Shown one piece after another: positions 16,641 to 25,084 of a stretch of DNA of 64,000 nt. Every line of letters starts with the position of its first letter. Positions within the stretch are counted from its first letter, which is position 1. The notes below the pieces were generated by a model that was given only the letters and a program-made list of their open reading frames with translations, had not been told where the DNA came from and did not search any database. Source of the stretch: Amycolatopsis marina (GTDB lineage: Bacteria; Actinomycetota; Actinomycetes; Mycobacteriales; Pseudonocardiaceae); the NCBI RefSeq assembly GCF_900111885.1, contig NZ_FOKG01000005.1:1-64000 (forward strand), written 5' to 3'. A program made the translations under genes and the position numbers.

Positions 16641-16964
16641 TCATGCCGCCTCGCCCAGCAGGTCGTCCATCGTCTTGGCGAACGAATGCCAGGTTCTGCC
16701 CGCCTCCGCCAGCCGCTGCCGCCCCAGTTCGTTCATGCTGTAGTACTTGCGGTGCGGGCCTTCCTCGCTCGGCACGACGTACGACGTCAGCAAACCGGCC
16801 TTGTACAGCCGTCGCAGCGTCCCGTACACCGAGGCGTCGCCCACCTCGTCCAAACCGGCCTGCCGCAGCCTGCGCAGTACGTCGTATCCGTAGCCGTCCT
16901 GCTCGCGCAGCACCGCCAGCACCGCGAGATCGAGCACACCCTTGAGTAGCTGACTGATCTCCAC
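16641..16964 (-). CDS. PadR-family transcriptional regulator
   Basis: A 107-aa winged-helix repressor. Motifs: LLKGVLDLAVLAVLREQDGYGYDVLRRLRQAGL, then ASVYGTLRRLYKAGLLTSY with the recognition helix, then HRKYYSMNELGRQRLAEA in the wing. The GTG at 16964 is chosen because GGAGG lies 5 nt upstream, although the frame is open to 17003. PadR proteins of this small class commonly regulate the HAAS-domain gene downstream, here separated only by the repeat and possible leader ORF. Confidence 0.9.
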   Translation of the reverse strand: MEISQLLKGVLDLAVLAVLREQDGYGYDVLRRLRQAGLDEVGDASVYGTLRRLYKAGLLTSYVVPSEEGPHRKYYSMNELGRQRLAEAGRTWHSFAKTMDDLLGEAA

Positions 16965-17071
16965 GTGTTCCTCCAGACTCGCACTAAGGACGGTACCACG
17001 CATACCGCAGTAGCGCGCACAGCGTTAGGCATGTCGGAGTGTCGGTGGACCCGACATGTGGATAGGAACTG

Positions 17072-17935
17072 TCAGCGAGCGCGGCGCGGCCGGGGCTGGC
17101 AGCGCGGGCAGGAGAACGACGACCGGTTCATGAAGGGGTCGCGCCGGATCGGTGTGCCACAGCGGCGGCAGGGCAAGCCCTCCTGGCCGTAGGCGTCGAG
17201 CGAGCGGTCGAAGTAACCGGACTGGCCGTTGACGTTGACGTACAGCGCGTCGAACGAGGTCCCTCCGGCTCGCAGCGCCTCGTTCATCACCTCGGTCGCC
17301 GCCTCGAGCAGCGTGCGCGCCTGGCCCGCCGTGAGCCGGTCGGCGGGACGGGCCCAGTGCAGCCTGGACCGCCACAGCGCCTCGTCGGCGTAGATGTTGC
17401 CGACACCGGAGACGAGGGTCTGGTCGAGCAGGGCCCGCTTCACCTCGGTCCTGCGGGAGCGCAGGGCGCGCATACCGTGCCGGGGGTCGAAATCGGGATC
17501 CATCGGATCGCGGGCGATGTGGGCGATCGTTTCCGGCAGCAGTGTGCCGTCGGACTCGACCAGGTCCGCGAGTGCGAGGCCACCGAAGGTGCGCTGGTCG
17601 ACGAACCGAAGCTCGGGACCGCCGTCGGCGAACCGCATCCGGACACGCAGGTGCTTCTCGTCCGCCGTGGTCTCGGGCTGCACCCGCATCTGACCACTCA
17701 TGCCGAGATGCGCGAGAACCGCCGACCGGTCGGCGAGTTCGAGCCACAGGTACTTGCCCCGCCTGCGGGCGGCATCGATGCGGACACCGGCGAGGCGGCC
17801 GGTGAAGTCCTCGGCACCGAGGACATGGCGGCGAATGGCTCTCGGATGCAGTACTTCGACATCGGCGATCGTGCGACCCGCGACGTGCTCCTGCAGGCCG
17901 GCTCTGACGACCTCCACCTCGGGAAGCTCGGGCAC
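17072..17935 (-). CDS. mutM: Formamidopyrimidine-DNA glycosylase
   Basis: A 287-aa base-excision repair enzyme removing 8-oxoguanine and FaPy lesions, with AP-lyase activity. The mature N-terminus PELPEVEVV provides the catalytic Pro and Glu. K59 lies in RRGKYLW and a helix-two-turn-helix in [20 protein letters not shown]-terminal zinc finger has the C-x2-C-x16-C-x2-C pattern (CRRCG to CPRC). It starts 6 bp after the rnc stop and is surely cotranscribed with it. Confidence 0.97.
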   Translation of the reverse strand: MPELPEVEVVRAGLQEHVAGRTIADVEVLHPRAIRRHVLGAEDFTGRLAGVRIDAARRRGKYLWLELADRSAVLAHLGMSGQMRVQPETTADEKHLRVRMRFADGGPELRFVDQRTFGGLALADLVESDGTLLPETIAHIARDPMDPDFDPRHGMRALRSRRTEVKRALLDQTLVSGVGNIYADEALWRSRLHWARPADRLTAGQARTLLEAATEVMNEALRAGGTSFDALYVNVNGQSGYFDRSLDAYGQEGLPCRRCGTPIRRDPFMNRSSFSCPRCQPRPRRAR

Positions 17936-17941
17936 GCCGTG

Positions 17942-18688
17942 TTACTCCTGGGCCGTGCCGTCTGGCCCCAGTTCCGCGGACAACGCGCGCCATGCGGACT
18001 CGGCGGCCTTCTGCTCGGCTTCCTTTTTGGTGCTGCCGTCGCCGTGACCGAGGTCCCTGCCCGCGACGAGCACGATGGCGGTGAACTCCTTGCGGTGGTC
18101 GGGTCCGGTGTCCTCGACCTTGTACTCCGGCACGCCGAGGCCCGCGGAGGCCGTGAGCTCCTGCAGGCTGGTCTTCCAGTCCAGGCCGGCACCGCGCAGC
18201 GGCGCCTCGGCCAGCAACCCGTCGAACAACCGGTGCACCAGTGTGCGCGCGGTGTCGATTCCGTGAGCCAGGTAGGCAGCACCGATCACGGCCTCGAGAC
18301 CGTCGGCGAGAATGCTCGCCTTGTCCCTGCCGCCGGTGAGCTCCTCACCCTTGCCCAGCAGCAGGTGCGCACCGAGCCCACCCTCACCGAGCCCTCTGGC
18401 CACCCCGGCCAGCGCATGCATGTTCACCACACTGGCCCGCAACTTGGCGAGCTGGCCCTCCGGCAGATCGGGATGCTGGTTGTACAGATGGTCGGTGACG
18501 ACCAGACCAAGCACCGCGTCCCCGAGAAACTCCAGCCGCTCGTTCGGCGGCAGGCCACCGTTCTCATACGCGTAGGAACGGTGGGTGAGCGCAAGCGTCA
18601 GCAGCTCGGCGTCGAAGTCGACGCCGAGCGCCTCGAGCAATGGGGTGGGGTCAGCTGCCGGACCACCGTGTGACGACTTTCCCCCCAT
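17942..18688 (-). CDS. rnc: Ribonuclease III
   Basis: A 248-aa dsRNA endonuclease for rRNA precursor processing and mRNA turnover. The RNase III signature [13 protein letters not shown] lies near residue 50 and the second metal-ligand region in [16 protein letters not shown]. The C-terminal dsRNA-binding domain (about 168-240) has [18 protein letters not shown] and the [12 protein letters not shown] helix. It is part of the rpmF-rnc-mutM run on the minus strand. Confidence 0.97.
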   Translation of the reverse strand: MGGKSSHGGPAADPTPLLEALGVDFDAELLTLALTHRSYAYENGGLPPNERLEFLGDAVLGLVVTDHLYNQHPDLPEGQLAKLRASVVNMHALAGVARGLGEGGLGAHLLLGKGEELTGGRDKASILADGLEAVIGAAYLAHGIDTARTLVHRLFDGLLAEAPLRGAGLDWKTSLQELTASAGLGVPEYKVEDTGPDHRKEFTAIVLVAGRDLGHGDGSTKKEAEQKAAESAWRALSAELGPDGTAQE

Positions 18689-18707
18689 TATCTGTAAGCC
18701 GACCGTC

Positions 18708-18890
18708 TCAGGCGGGCTCGACGACCTGGCGACCGTCGTACTGACCGCAGGTGGGGCAGGCGGTGTGCTGCGGCTTCGGCTGCTTGCACGCGCGGTTGGA
18801 GCAAGGCACCAGGTGCACGGCGCTCGTCTTCCACTGGGCGCGGCGCGAGCGGGTGTTGGAACGCGACATCTTCCGCTTCGGGACGGCCAC
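18708..18890 (-). CDS. rpmF: 50S ribosomal protein L32
   Basis: A 60-aa basic L32 starting [20 protein letters not shown], the universal start of the family. Four cysteines (CSNRAC and CPTC) form a zinc ribbon, so this is the zinc-containing form. It lies between the DUF177 gene and rnc, the common bacterial yceD-rpmF arrangement. Confidence 0.97.
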   Translation of the reverse strand: MAVPKRKMSRSNTRSRRAQWKTSAVHLVPCSNRACKQPKPQHTACPTCGQYDGRQVVEPA

Positions 18891-18978
18891 GACTGGTTCT
18901 CCTCATCAGCATCTGCTCGCGGACGCGAGCGTTCTCGTCATCACCGGCGCGGGCAGTTACCCGCGCCCGGCTGCTTCA

Positions 18979-19602
18979 TCAAGCGTTGTCGTCGGCACCG
19001 CTCGCCGGAGTGTCGTCGTCGGCACCGTTCGAGGTACCTTCGAGACGTTCGACCAGCGCGGCCCACCGAGGATCTATGGTCTCATGCCCGTGTCCGGGCT
19101 CGAGATCGGCCCACTTCACGCCGCACTCGGCGCACAGACCTGCGCAGTCCTCGGTGCACAGCGGCACCTGCGGCAGCGCGAGCACCAGCGCGTCCCGCAC
19201 TGCGGGCTCGAGATCGATCCGGTCGTCGATCAGCCTGCTGACCTCGTCCTCGTCGGTGGTGGCCTCGGTCGTCGAGTGCGGGTACGCGAACAGCTCGGTC
19301 AGCTCGACCTCGATCTCGTCGGAGATGGGGTCGAGGCAGCGCGAGCAGTGCCCGGTGGTCGGCGCGATCGCGCTTCCCGTCACCAGCACACCCTCGACGA
19401 CCGACTCCAGGAGCAGGTCCAGGTCGATCTCCGCGCCCTTGGGCACGATGATCACGTCGGGCACGCCGAGCGAGGTGTCGAACGGCGCCTGACGGCGCAG
19501 TGACCGGCTGAGGCCGGCTCGCCTGCCGAGCTCACGGGTGTCGACCACCCACGGGCTACGCGCGTCGAGTGGACCATGGGTGGCAGTTCTGAATTCGGAC
19601 AT
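18979..19602 (-). CDS. DUF177 / YceD family protein
   Basis: A 207-aa protein of the DUF177 family, encoded upstream of rpmF as in most bacteria. Plant and bacterial homologues are linked to 23S rRNA accumulation. Visible motifs are the cysteine pair HCSRCLDP and a C-terminal cluster CTEDCAGLCAECG that may bind a metal. The acidic C-tail is Asp/Gly-rich. The ATG at 19602 is set by family length; the open frame continues far upstream without family resemblance. Confidence 0.88.
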   Translation of the reverse strand: MSEFRTATHGPLDARSPWVVDTRELGRRAGLSRSLRRQAPFDTSLGVPDVIIVPKGAEIDLDLLLESVVEGVLVTGSAIAPTTGHCSRCLDPISDEIEVELTELFAYPHSTTEATTDEDEVSRLIDDRIDLEPAVRDALVLALPQVPLCTEDCAGLCAECGVKWADLEPGHGHETIDPRWAALVERLEGTSNGADDDTPASGADDNA

Positions 19603-19697
19603 CGTCTCTTCACGCGTGATGGTCGGTGGTACTTGCGCAACCCGTCCAGCGTACGCGAGGCCCGGCATACCGCCCACCGCGCGGCTGCCAGTGCTCG

Positions 19698-20417
19698 CTA
19701 CTGGTAGTCGTACACCGGGGTGCGCTGGCCTGCCGCGCTCCCAGGAGCACGCAGGTGGTTGCGGCCGGAGTCGACCGTACGCAGGGTCGTCGCCAGCAAC
19801 TCGGAGAACTCGGCCAGCTTGCCGTCGACGTAGGCGTCGCAATCGGCTCGCTGCCGGTCGGCCTCGCCGTGTGCCTCGTCGACGATACGCGCGGACTCGG
19901 CGTGGGCCGCCTGCACGATCTCGGTCTGCGACACCAGCCGCGCCTGCTCGTTGCGCCCCTCGTCCACCGCGCGGTCGTAGGCGTCCCTGCCCGCCTGGAT
20001 CATCCGCTCGGACTCGTGCCGCGAGCGTTCGGTGAGGTTCTGGTACTCGGTTTGGCCCGCGGCGACCGCCCGGTCCGCCTCGGCGTGCGCGTCGGCGACG
20101 ATCTGCTCGGCACGGGCCTGCGCCTCGGCGACCATCCGCTCCGCCTCGGCCTGTGAGTCCGCGAGCAGCCGCTCGGCCTCCGCGCTGGCGCCGCCGACGG
20201 CCGAATCGGCCTCGGTACGGGCCTTCAACAGGATCTCGTCGCGCTTGTCGAGCACGTCCTGCGCGTCGTCCACCTCGCCGGGCAGCGCGTCCCGCACGTC
20301 GTCGAGCAGCTCGAGGACGTCGCCACGCGGCACGACGCAACTGGAGGTCATCGGCACCCCGCGTGCCTCTTCCACGATCGTGACGAGCTCGTCCAGAGCT
20401 TCGAACACCCGGTACAC
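19698..20417 (-). CDS. sepIVA: SepIVA-like DivIVA-family septation protein
   Basis: A 239-aa coiled-coil protein. The N-terminus MYRVFEALDELVTIVEEARGVPMTSSCVVPR is the actinobacterial SepIVA type. Residues about 60-200 are one long Ala/Glu/Arg coiled coil with repeated AEAERxxAxAQA units. In mycobacteria the homologue (Rv2927c/MSMEG_2416) is needed for septation and polar growth and lies at the same place, next to the DUF177-rnc-mutM genes. The symbol is transferred by synteny and sequence type. Confidence 0.8.
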   Translation of the reverse strand: MYRVFEALDELVTIVEEARGVPMTSSCVVPRGDVLELLDDVRDALPGEVDDAQDVLDKRDEILLKARTEADSAVGGASAEAERLLADSQAEAERMVAEAQARAEQIVADAHAEADRAVAAGQTEYQNLTERSRHESERMIQAGRDAYDRAVDEGRNEQARLVSQTEIVQAAHAESARIVDEAHGEADRQRADCDAYVDGKLAEFSELLATTLRTVDSGRNHLRAPGSAAGQRTPVYDYQ

Positions 20418-20448
20418 GGCAACTCCCTAGTGGCCATTCATCCCCGTA

Positions 20449-20481
20449 CGGCTAGCGACCAGTTTGCCTGGTCACTAGCCG
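20449..20481. terminator. Hairpin downstream of the tandem RNase gene
   Basis: A 14-bp inverted repeat with one mismatch (arms 20449-20462 and 20468-20481, 5-nt loop) lies between the RNase stop codon at 20521 and the sepIVA start at 20417, both on the minus strand. It probably ends the RNase transcript. A G/C-rich repeat (GGCGGCGGCTGCC) lies beside it. Confidence 0.65.
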
Positions 20482-20520
20482 AATCCGGGGCAGGCGGCGG
20501 CTGCCGGGCGTGTCTGGCCC

Positions 20521-21234
20521 TCAGGCCGCGAGGTCGACCGCGAGGAACGTCCGGTAGTGATCCGGCGTGTAGGCGATCTCGCCGCCATCGCCCGCGATGA
20601 CCCTGTCCTGCTCGCCGACCTGGTGCAGCTGGTAGTAACCGGACTCGCAGGCGGGCAGCACGCCCTCCCGGTTCTCGTAGGTGATGCCGGTGGCTCCGTC
20701 ACGCGCGTCGTCGACCACCGCTCGCGCCGCCGAGGACAGTGCGGAGTACGCGACGGTGTCCAGTTCGGACAGGTCGCCGCACGCCGTCCCCTGCTCCCCG
20801 TCCACGTCGATCAGCACGAAACTGGCGTAGTGGTCGGCGGTGTAGAAGTACTCGCCACCCTCGCCGGTCACGATCCGCCGCGCTCCCCGGTCCGGGCTGC
20901 CCGGCGTGGGAACGGTGTACTCGTGGTAGTAGCCGGAGGAGCAGTCCGGGAGCAGGCCCTCCCGGTTCTGGAACACGGTTCCGTCCTTGTCGGGATACGG
21001 GAAGGGGCCATCCGACTGGATCAGGTCGTAGGTCTCGCTCGCCTCGGCGGGCAGCGCGGAGAGCGGTGTCTTCTCGAAACCCGAGGTGTCACCACACGCC
21101 GCCTGGGCTGCCTGGGCCACCTGGGCCTGTTGGGCGGCGGGCAGGGCCTGCGCGGCACCGAAGCCGAGGCCGCCGAGCAGGGCGAAGAGGAGGACGAACA
21201 GGGTCGTGGCTGAACGCATCCGTATGTTGGTCAT
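20521..21234 (-). CDS. Secreted protein with two tandem guanyl-specific RNase (Sa/T1-type) domains
   Basis: A 237-aa exported protein: signal peptide about 1-30, then two homologous RNase domains (about 47-144 and 152-237). Domain 1 closely resembles Streptomyces RNase Sa (LIQSDGPFPY, VFQNREGLLP, GYYHEYTV, DHYASFVLID). It keeps catalytic Glu105, Arg116, Arg120 and His135 with near-identical spacing. Domain 2 has YENREGVLPACESGYYQLHQV and DHYRTF; the catalytic Glu position is Leu203 and the first Arg is missing, while Arg211 and His226 remain. Each domain has its own cysteine pair (47/98 and 152/196). No barstar-like inhibitor gene is nearby. Confidence 0.88.
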   Translation of the reverse strand: MTNIRMRSATTLFVLLFALLGGLGFGAAQALPAAQQAQVAQAAQAACGDTSGFEKTPLSALPAEASETYDLIQSDGPFPYPDKDGTVFQNREGLLPDCSSGYYHEYTVPTPGSPDRGARRIVTGEGGEYFYTADHYASFVLIDVDGEQGTACGDLSELDTVAYSALSSAARAVVDDARDGATGITYENREGVLPACESGYYQLHQVGEQDRVIAGDGGEIAYTPDHYRTFLAVDLAA

Positions 21235-21306
21235 TTTCCGACCGTAAGCCGCGAGGGTGATCGTCCGATAGCGCTCAGGTGAATTCTCCGACGAACGGAG
21301 GGGGCG

Positions 21307-21789
21307 TCAGGCGCGCTCGGCGAGCCGCGCGGTGAGGCGCTCGTGCACGTGCTCGGGCACCATCTGCGTGACGTCCCCGCCGTAGGTTGCGACCTCCTTG
21401 ACCAGGGAGCTGGACAGGAAGCTGTAGGTCGGGTTGTTCGACATCAGCAGGGTCTCGACGCCGGACAGCTCCCGGTTCATCTGCGCCATCTGCAGCTCGT
21501 AGTCGAAATCGCTCACCGAGCGAAGACCCTTCGCGATCGCGGCGATGTCGTTCCGCCTGCAGTACTCGACCAACAGCCCGTGCCAGGAGTCCACCCGCAC
21601 GTTGGGCAGTTTGGCCGTCACCTCGCGCAGCATCTCCATCCGTTCCTCGATGGAGAACAGGCCCTTCTTGCTCTTGTTGATCAGCACCGCGACCACAACC
21701 TCGTCGAAGAGGCTGGACGCTCGCTCGATGATGTCGAGATGACCGTTGGTCGCCGGGTCGTAGGAGCCGGGGCACACCGCTCGCCGCAT
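21307..21789 (-). CDS. coaD: Phosphopantetheine adenylyltransferase
   Basis: A 160-aa enzyme joining ATP and 4'-phosphopantetheine to dephospho-CoA, the penultimate step of CoA synthesis. Motifs: PGSYDPATNGHLDII with the nucleotidyltransferase TxGH, KGLRSVSDFDYELQMAQMN, and YSFLSSSLVKEVA (ISSS/T-type). It lies downstream of rsmD, the common rsmD-coaD pair, separated here by about 100 bp. Confidence 0.97.
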   Translation of the reverse strand: MRRAVCPGSYDPATNGHLDIIERASSLFDEVVVAVLINKSKKGLFSIEERMEMLREVTAKLPNVRVDSWHGLLVEYCRRNDIAAIAKGLRSVSDFDYELQMAQMNRELSGVETLLMSNNPTYSFLSSSLVKEVATYGGDVTQMVPEHVHERLTARLAERA

Positions 21790-21890
21790 GGCCGGACGCT
21801 ACCAAGCCACACGCGCGCCTGCGCGGTATGTGACGAATGCGTCCCTCAGTGCCTGTCGAGAACACGCGACGTGTCCAGGCGGGAGCGGTT

Positions 21891-22454
21891 TCAGCCGGTG
21901 TACTCGGCGCGGTAGAGCGCCGTGTCCCCGTACCGCCTGCTGCGCAACGGATCGAAGCCCGAAGGCCAGTCCGGCTCGCCGTCCCGCTCTGCGCGCTCGA
22001 CGACGACAAGGCCGCCCGCGGCCACCCACCCGCCCCGCGGCAGCGCGGCGAGCATCGCGGTCAGCTCCGCCCCGCCCACCGCGTACGGCGGATCGGCGAG
22101 GACGAGATCGAACGGGGCGGCCGAGTCCGGTGCGGACTCGGCCAGCACCTGGTCAACGCGCCCGTGCCGCACCCGGCCACCGAGGCCGACCGCCGCGATG
22201 TTCCCGCGCAGTACCTCGACGGCGGAGCGGTCGGCCTCCACGAACACCGCTTCGCCCGCGCCACGGGACAGCGCCTCGAGACCAAGCGCGCCGGAACCGG
22301 CGTACAGGTCGAGCACCCTCGCCCCGTCGAGCTCACCCGCGACCTCCAGCGCGTTGAACAGCGCCTCGCGAACCCGTTCCGAGGTGGGCCGGGTGCCGCG
22401 GGGCGGCACCCGCAGCCGCCTGCCGCCCGCCTGCCCGGCCACGATCCTGGTCAC
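21891..22454 (-). CDS. rsmD: 16S rRNA (guanine966-N2)-methyltransferase
   Basis: A 187-aa SAM-dependent methyltransferase acting on 16S rRNA G966. Motifs: TRIVAGQAGGRRLRVPPRG at the N-terminus, PTSERVREALFNAL, SAM loop LDLYAGSGALGLEALSRGA and the catalytic DPPY in LVLADPPYAVGG. GTG at 22454 gives the canonical (M)TRIVAG start; GTG at 22472 is possible. It is divergent from helD with about 130 bp between. Confidence 0.94.
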   Translation of the reverse strand: MTRIVAGQAGGRRLRVPPRGTRPTSERVREALFNALEVAGELDGARVLDLYAGSGALGLEALSRGAGEAVFVEADRSAVEVLRGNIAAVGLGGRVRHGRVDQVLAESAPDSAAPFDLVLADPPYAVGGAELTAMLAALPRGGWVAAGGLVVVERAERDGEPDWPSGFDPLRSRRYGDTALYRAEYTG

Positions 22455-22583
22455 CCCGACATCTTGACTCACCGCGCCGGATGTGTTTTTCGCCGGGACT
22501 TGGTGAAGTCGCCGCACGGGTTGCGTATTGTCGTTCTTCGCCCTCCCGACGTTGAGTGAGCAATTGAGCTGCTAGGAGCCTGC

Positions 22584-24731
22584 GTGTCGGAACCTCGGGT
22601 CAGACGAGCCGAGATCGCTGTCGAACAGAGTCACGTCGACCGCGTCTACGCTCGTCTCGCGGAACTGCGCGCACAGGCGGAGTCGATGCGCACCAAGGGA
22701 TACGAGATCGGCCACGGTGCGCAACGGGAGGCCGTTTTCGAGCAGGCCTCCATGCTCTTCGAACGCGACATGATGGTCTTCCACGCCACGCAGACCCTGC
22801 AGACACTGGACGCCGAGTACGAGGGTCTTGTGTTCGGCAAGCTGGACTACGCGGCGGCCGCGCAGGAGACCGAGCCGCTCTACGTCGGCAGGCTGGGCAT
22901 CCGGGACGCCGACTTCGACAACCTCGTCACCGACTGGCGCGCCCCTGCCGCCGCCGCCTTCTACCAGGCCACGGCCGAGGAGCCGATGGACGTCGTGCGC
23001 CGCAGGGTGATCCGGTGCTCCGGGCAGAAGGTGCTCGACGTCGACGACGACGTGTTGATGGCCGACGCCGTACCCGAGGACATGCGCGTGGTTGGCGAGG
23101 GCGCGCTGATGGCGGCGCTGGGCCGCTCCCGCGGCGAGAAGATGCGCGACATCGTGGCCACCATCCAGCGCGAACAGGACGAGGTCATCCGCGCGCCGTG
23201 GCGCGGGGTGACCGAGATCACCGGCGGTCCGGGCACCGGTAAGACCGCGGTCGCGCTGCACCGGGCCGCCTACCTGCTCTACCGGTACCGCAGGCAGCTC
23301 GGCGGAGCCGGCGTGCTGGTCATCGGTCCTTCCGGGGTGTTCACCACCTACATCTCCCGGGTGCTGCCCTCCATGGGTGAGACGAACGTGGAGCTGCGGG
23401 CACTGGGCGAGGTACTCGACGGCATCGCGGCTACCAGGCAGGACCCCGCCCCGCTCGCCGCGATCAAGGGCTCGCTGCGGATGCGCAAGGTGCTGCTGAA
23501 GGCACTGCGGGCGACACCGCCGGACGCACCGGAAGAGATGCGGATCGTCTACCGGGGCGAGGTGCTCAGGCTCGGCGCCAGGGAACTGGACAAGGTGCGA
23601 CGCAAGGTGCACACGCAGGGCGGCCCGCCGAACCGGTCCAGGGTGCGCGCGGCCGAGGCATTGCTCGGTGCGCTCGCCGACAAGGCCGAGGAGTACGCGA
23701 ACGCCGACGACAGGACGGTCGAAAGGGCCGAACTGATCAACGATCTCGGTGAGCGGATCGACTTCCACCGGTTCCTGGTGACGTGGTGGCCCGCCCTCTA
23801 CCCGGCCCAGGTGCTCGGCTGGCTCGGCGACGAGCGCAGGCTGGCGCGAGCGGGCAAACAGCTGCTGTCCTCCGGCGAGATCACGATACTGGCCGCCTCC
23901 ATGCGCGACCGCACTCGCGGCTGGTCCGTCGCCGACATCGCACTGCTGGACGAACTGCGGGTGCTGCTCGGTCCCCCGCCGAAGCGCCGCAGGCAGGACA
24001 ACAGGCTCGAACTGGATGCCGAGCAGGCGCGGGACAGCACGGCCGTGCGGGACCGGCACCGGCCCGAGCACTACGACGAGTACTCCCACATCGTGGTGGA
24101 CGAGTCGCAGGACCTCTCCCCCATGCAGTGGCGGATGGTCGGTAGGAGGGGCCGTTTCGCGAGCTGGACCGTGGTCGGTGACCCGGTGCAGAGTTCGTGG
24201 CCGGATCCCGCGGAAGCCGCGCAGGCCAGGGACGCCGCGTTCGGTACGCGGACGGCGCGCAGGCGCTACACGCTGCGGACGAACTACCGGAACTCGGCGG
24301 AGATCTTCGCCCTCGCCGCGCGGGTGGTCGCCGGGCACGCGGAGGCGGACGATCTGCCCCACGCCGTGCGCACGACCGGACTCGTGCCCGAGGTCCGCAC
24401 CATCGAACGCGGCACCGCCGAGGGCGCCGTGCAGGCCGCGGTCAAGGAGCAACTCGGCTCGGTGGACGGCACCGTCGGTGTGATCTGCGCCATGGACCGG
24501 GTCGGCGAGGTGGAGCAGTGGCTGCGCGGGCAGACCGACGAACGACTCAAGGTCGTCGGCAGTCTGGACTCGAAGGGACTCGAGTACGACGCGGTGGTCC
24601 TGCTCGAACCCACCGAACTGATCACCGAGTCGACGACCGGGCGCAGGGTGCTCTACGTCGCACTGACCCGCGCCACCCAGCAGCTCACCGTCCTGGCTTC
24701 GGACCAGGACTGGCTGCCGGACCAGGACTGA
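22584..24731 (+). CDS. helD: HelD-type superfamily 1 helicase-like RNA polymerase recycling factor
   Basis: A 715-aa UvrD/Rep-like ATPase. Residues about 1-130 are a charged helical hairpin typical of HelD rather than UvrD. Walker A is GGPGTGKTAVALH (around 215) and motif II VVDESQDLSPMQW (around 505). Further motifs are TVVGDPVQSSW, LRTNYRNSAEIF, DSKGLEYDAVVL and YVALTRATQQLTV. HelD proteins pry RNA polymerase off nucleic acids; the related HelR gives rifamycin tolerance in some actinobacteria. The GTG follows AGGAGCC. The 129-bp region shared with rsmD has no inverted repeat like the rifamycin-associated element. Confidence 0.88.
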   Translation: MSEPRVRRAEIAVEQSHVDRVYARLAELRAQAESMRTKGYEIGHGAQREAVFEQASMLFERDMMVFHATQTLQTLDAEYEGLVFGKLDYAAAAQETEPLYVGRLGIRDADFDNLVTDWRAPAAAAFYQATAEEPMDVVRRRVIRCSGQKVLDVDDDVLMADAVPEDMRVVGEGALMAALGRSRGEKMRDIVATIQREQDEVIRAPWRGVTEITGGPGTGKTAVALHRAAYLLYRYRRQLGGAGVLVIGPSGVFTTYISRVLPSMGETNVELRALGEVLDGIAATRQDPAPLAAIKGSLRMRKVLLKALRATPPDAPEEMRIVYRGEVLRLGARELDKVRRKVHTQGGPPNRSRVRAAEALLGALADKAEEYANADDRTVERAELINDLGERIDFHRFLVTWWPALYPAQVLGWLGDERRLARAGKQLLSSGEITILAASMRDRTRGWSVADIALLDELRVLLGPPPKRRRQDNRLELDAEQARDSTAVRDRHRPEHYDEYSHIVVDESQDLSPMQWRMVGRRGRFASWTVVGDPVQSSWPDPAEAAQARDAAFGTRTARRRYTLRTNYRNSAEIFALAARVVAGHAEADDLPHAVRTTGLVPEVRTIERGTAEGAVQAAVKEQLGSVDGTVGVICAMDRVGEVEQWLRGQTDERLKVVGSLDSKGLEYDAVVLLEPTELITESTTGRRVLYVALTRATQQLTVLASDQDWLPDQD

Positions 24732-24851
24732 ACTCCTCACTCTCCGCACAAAGACAACTACGCGCATTTCGCCGTCGAAGTTGGTTTGTCACTGACAATT
24801 CCGATGATGAATTGGACTACACCGCCGTTCGAATTTCGCGGCAAAGTGAGT

Positions 24852-25014
24852 ACTATTCACCCGGCCGTATTCCGTCAGCGGTCCCGTTCGACCCGGAGGG
24901 CTATTCACGATCAGCCGGACGGGGGTGGCCCGGAGGGCTACTCGCGGCTGGTCGATGCAGGTGAGATGCGTGCATCGGTGACGTGTGTCGCGTGAATAGC
25001 CCTCAGCTGAATAG
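24852..25014. promoter_or_regulatory. Cluster of CTATTCAC/GTGAATAG boxes upstream of the binding-protein gene
   Basis: The 353-bp gap 24732-25084 is AT-richer than its surroundings. It holds ACTATTCAC at 24852-24860, AGGGCTATTCACG at 24897-24909, the exact inverse CGTGAATAGCCCT at 24991-25003, and CTGAATAG at 25007-25014. A degenerate direct copy CCCGGAGGGCTACTCGCG lies at 24929-24946, 37 bp after its partner at 24892-24909. This pattern suggests operator sites for a regulator of the lipoprotein gene. No convincing small gene is present in the gap. Confidence 0.5.
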
Positions 25015-25084
25015 TCCACACAGCCTGCCGATGTGCGATCCACTCGGCGGCCCACATCGCAAGCCGAGATGGAGTGTGTCCTTG

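Noticed and set aside
22455..22583. Rifamycin-associated element upstream of helD
   Set aside because: No long inverted repeat of that kind is visible in the rsmD-helD gap.
24786..24995. 69-aa open frame in the helD to binding-protein gap
   Set aside because: It has no good ribosome binding site, no family resemblance, and crosses the repeated CTATTCAC boxes. A regulatory reading fits better.
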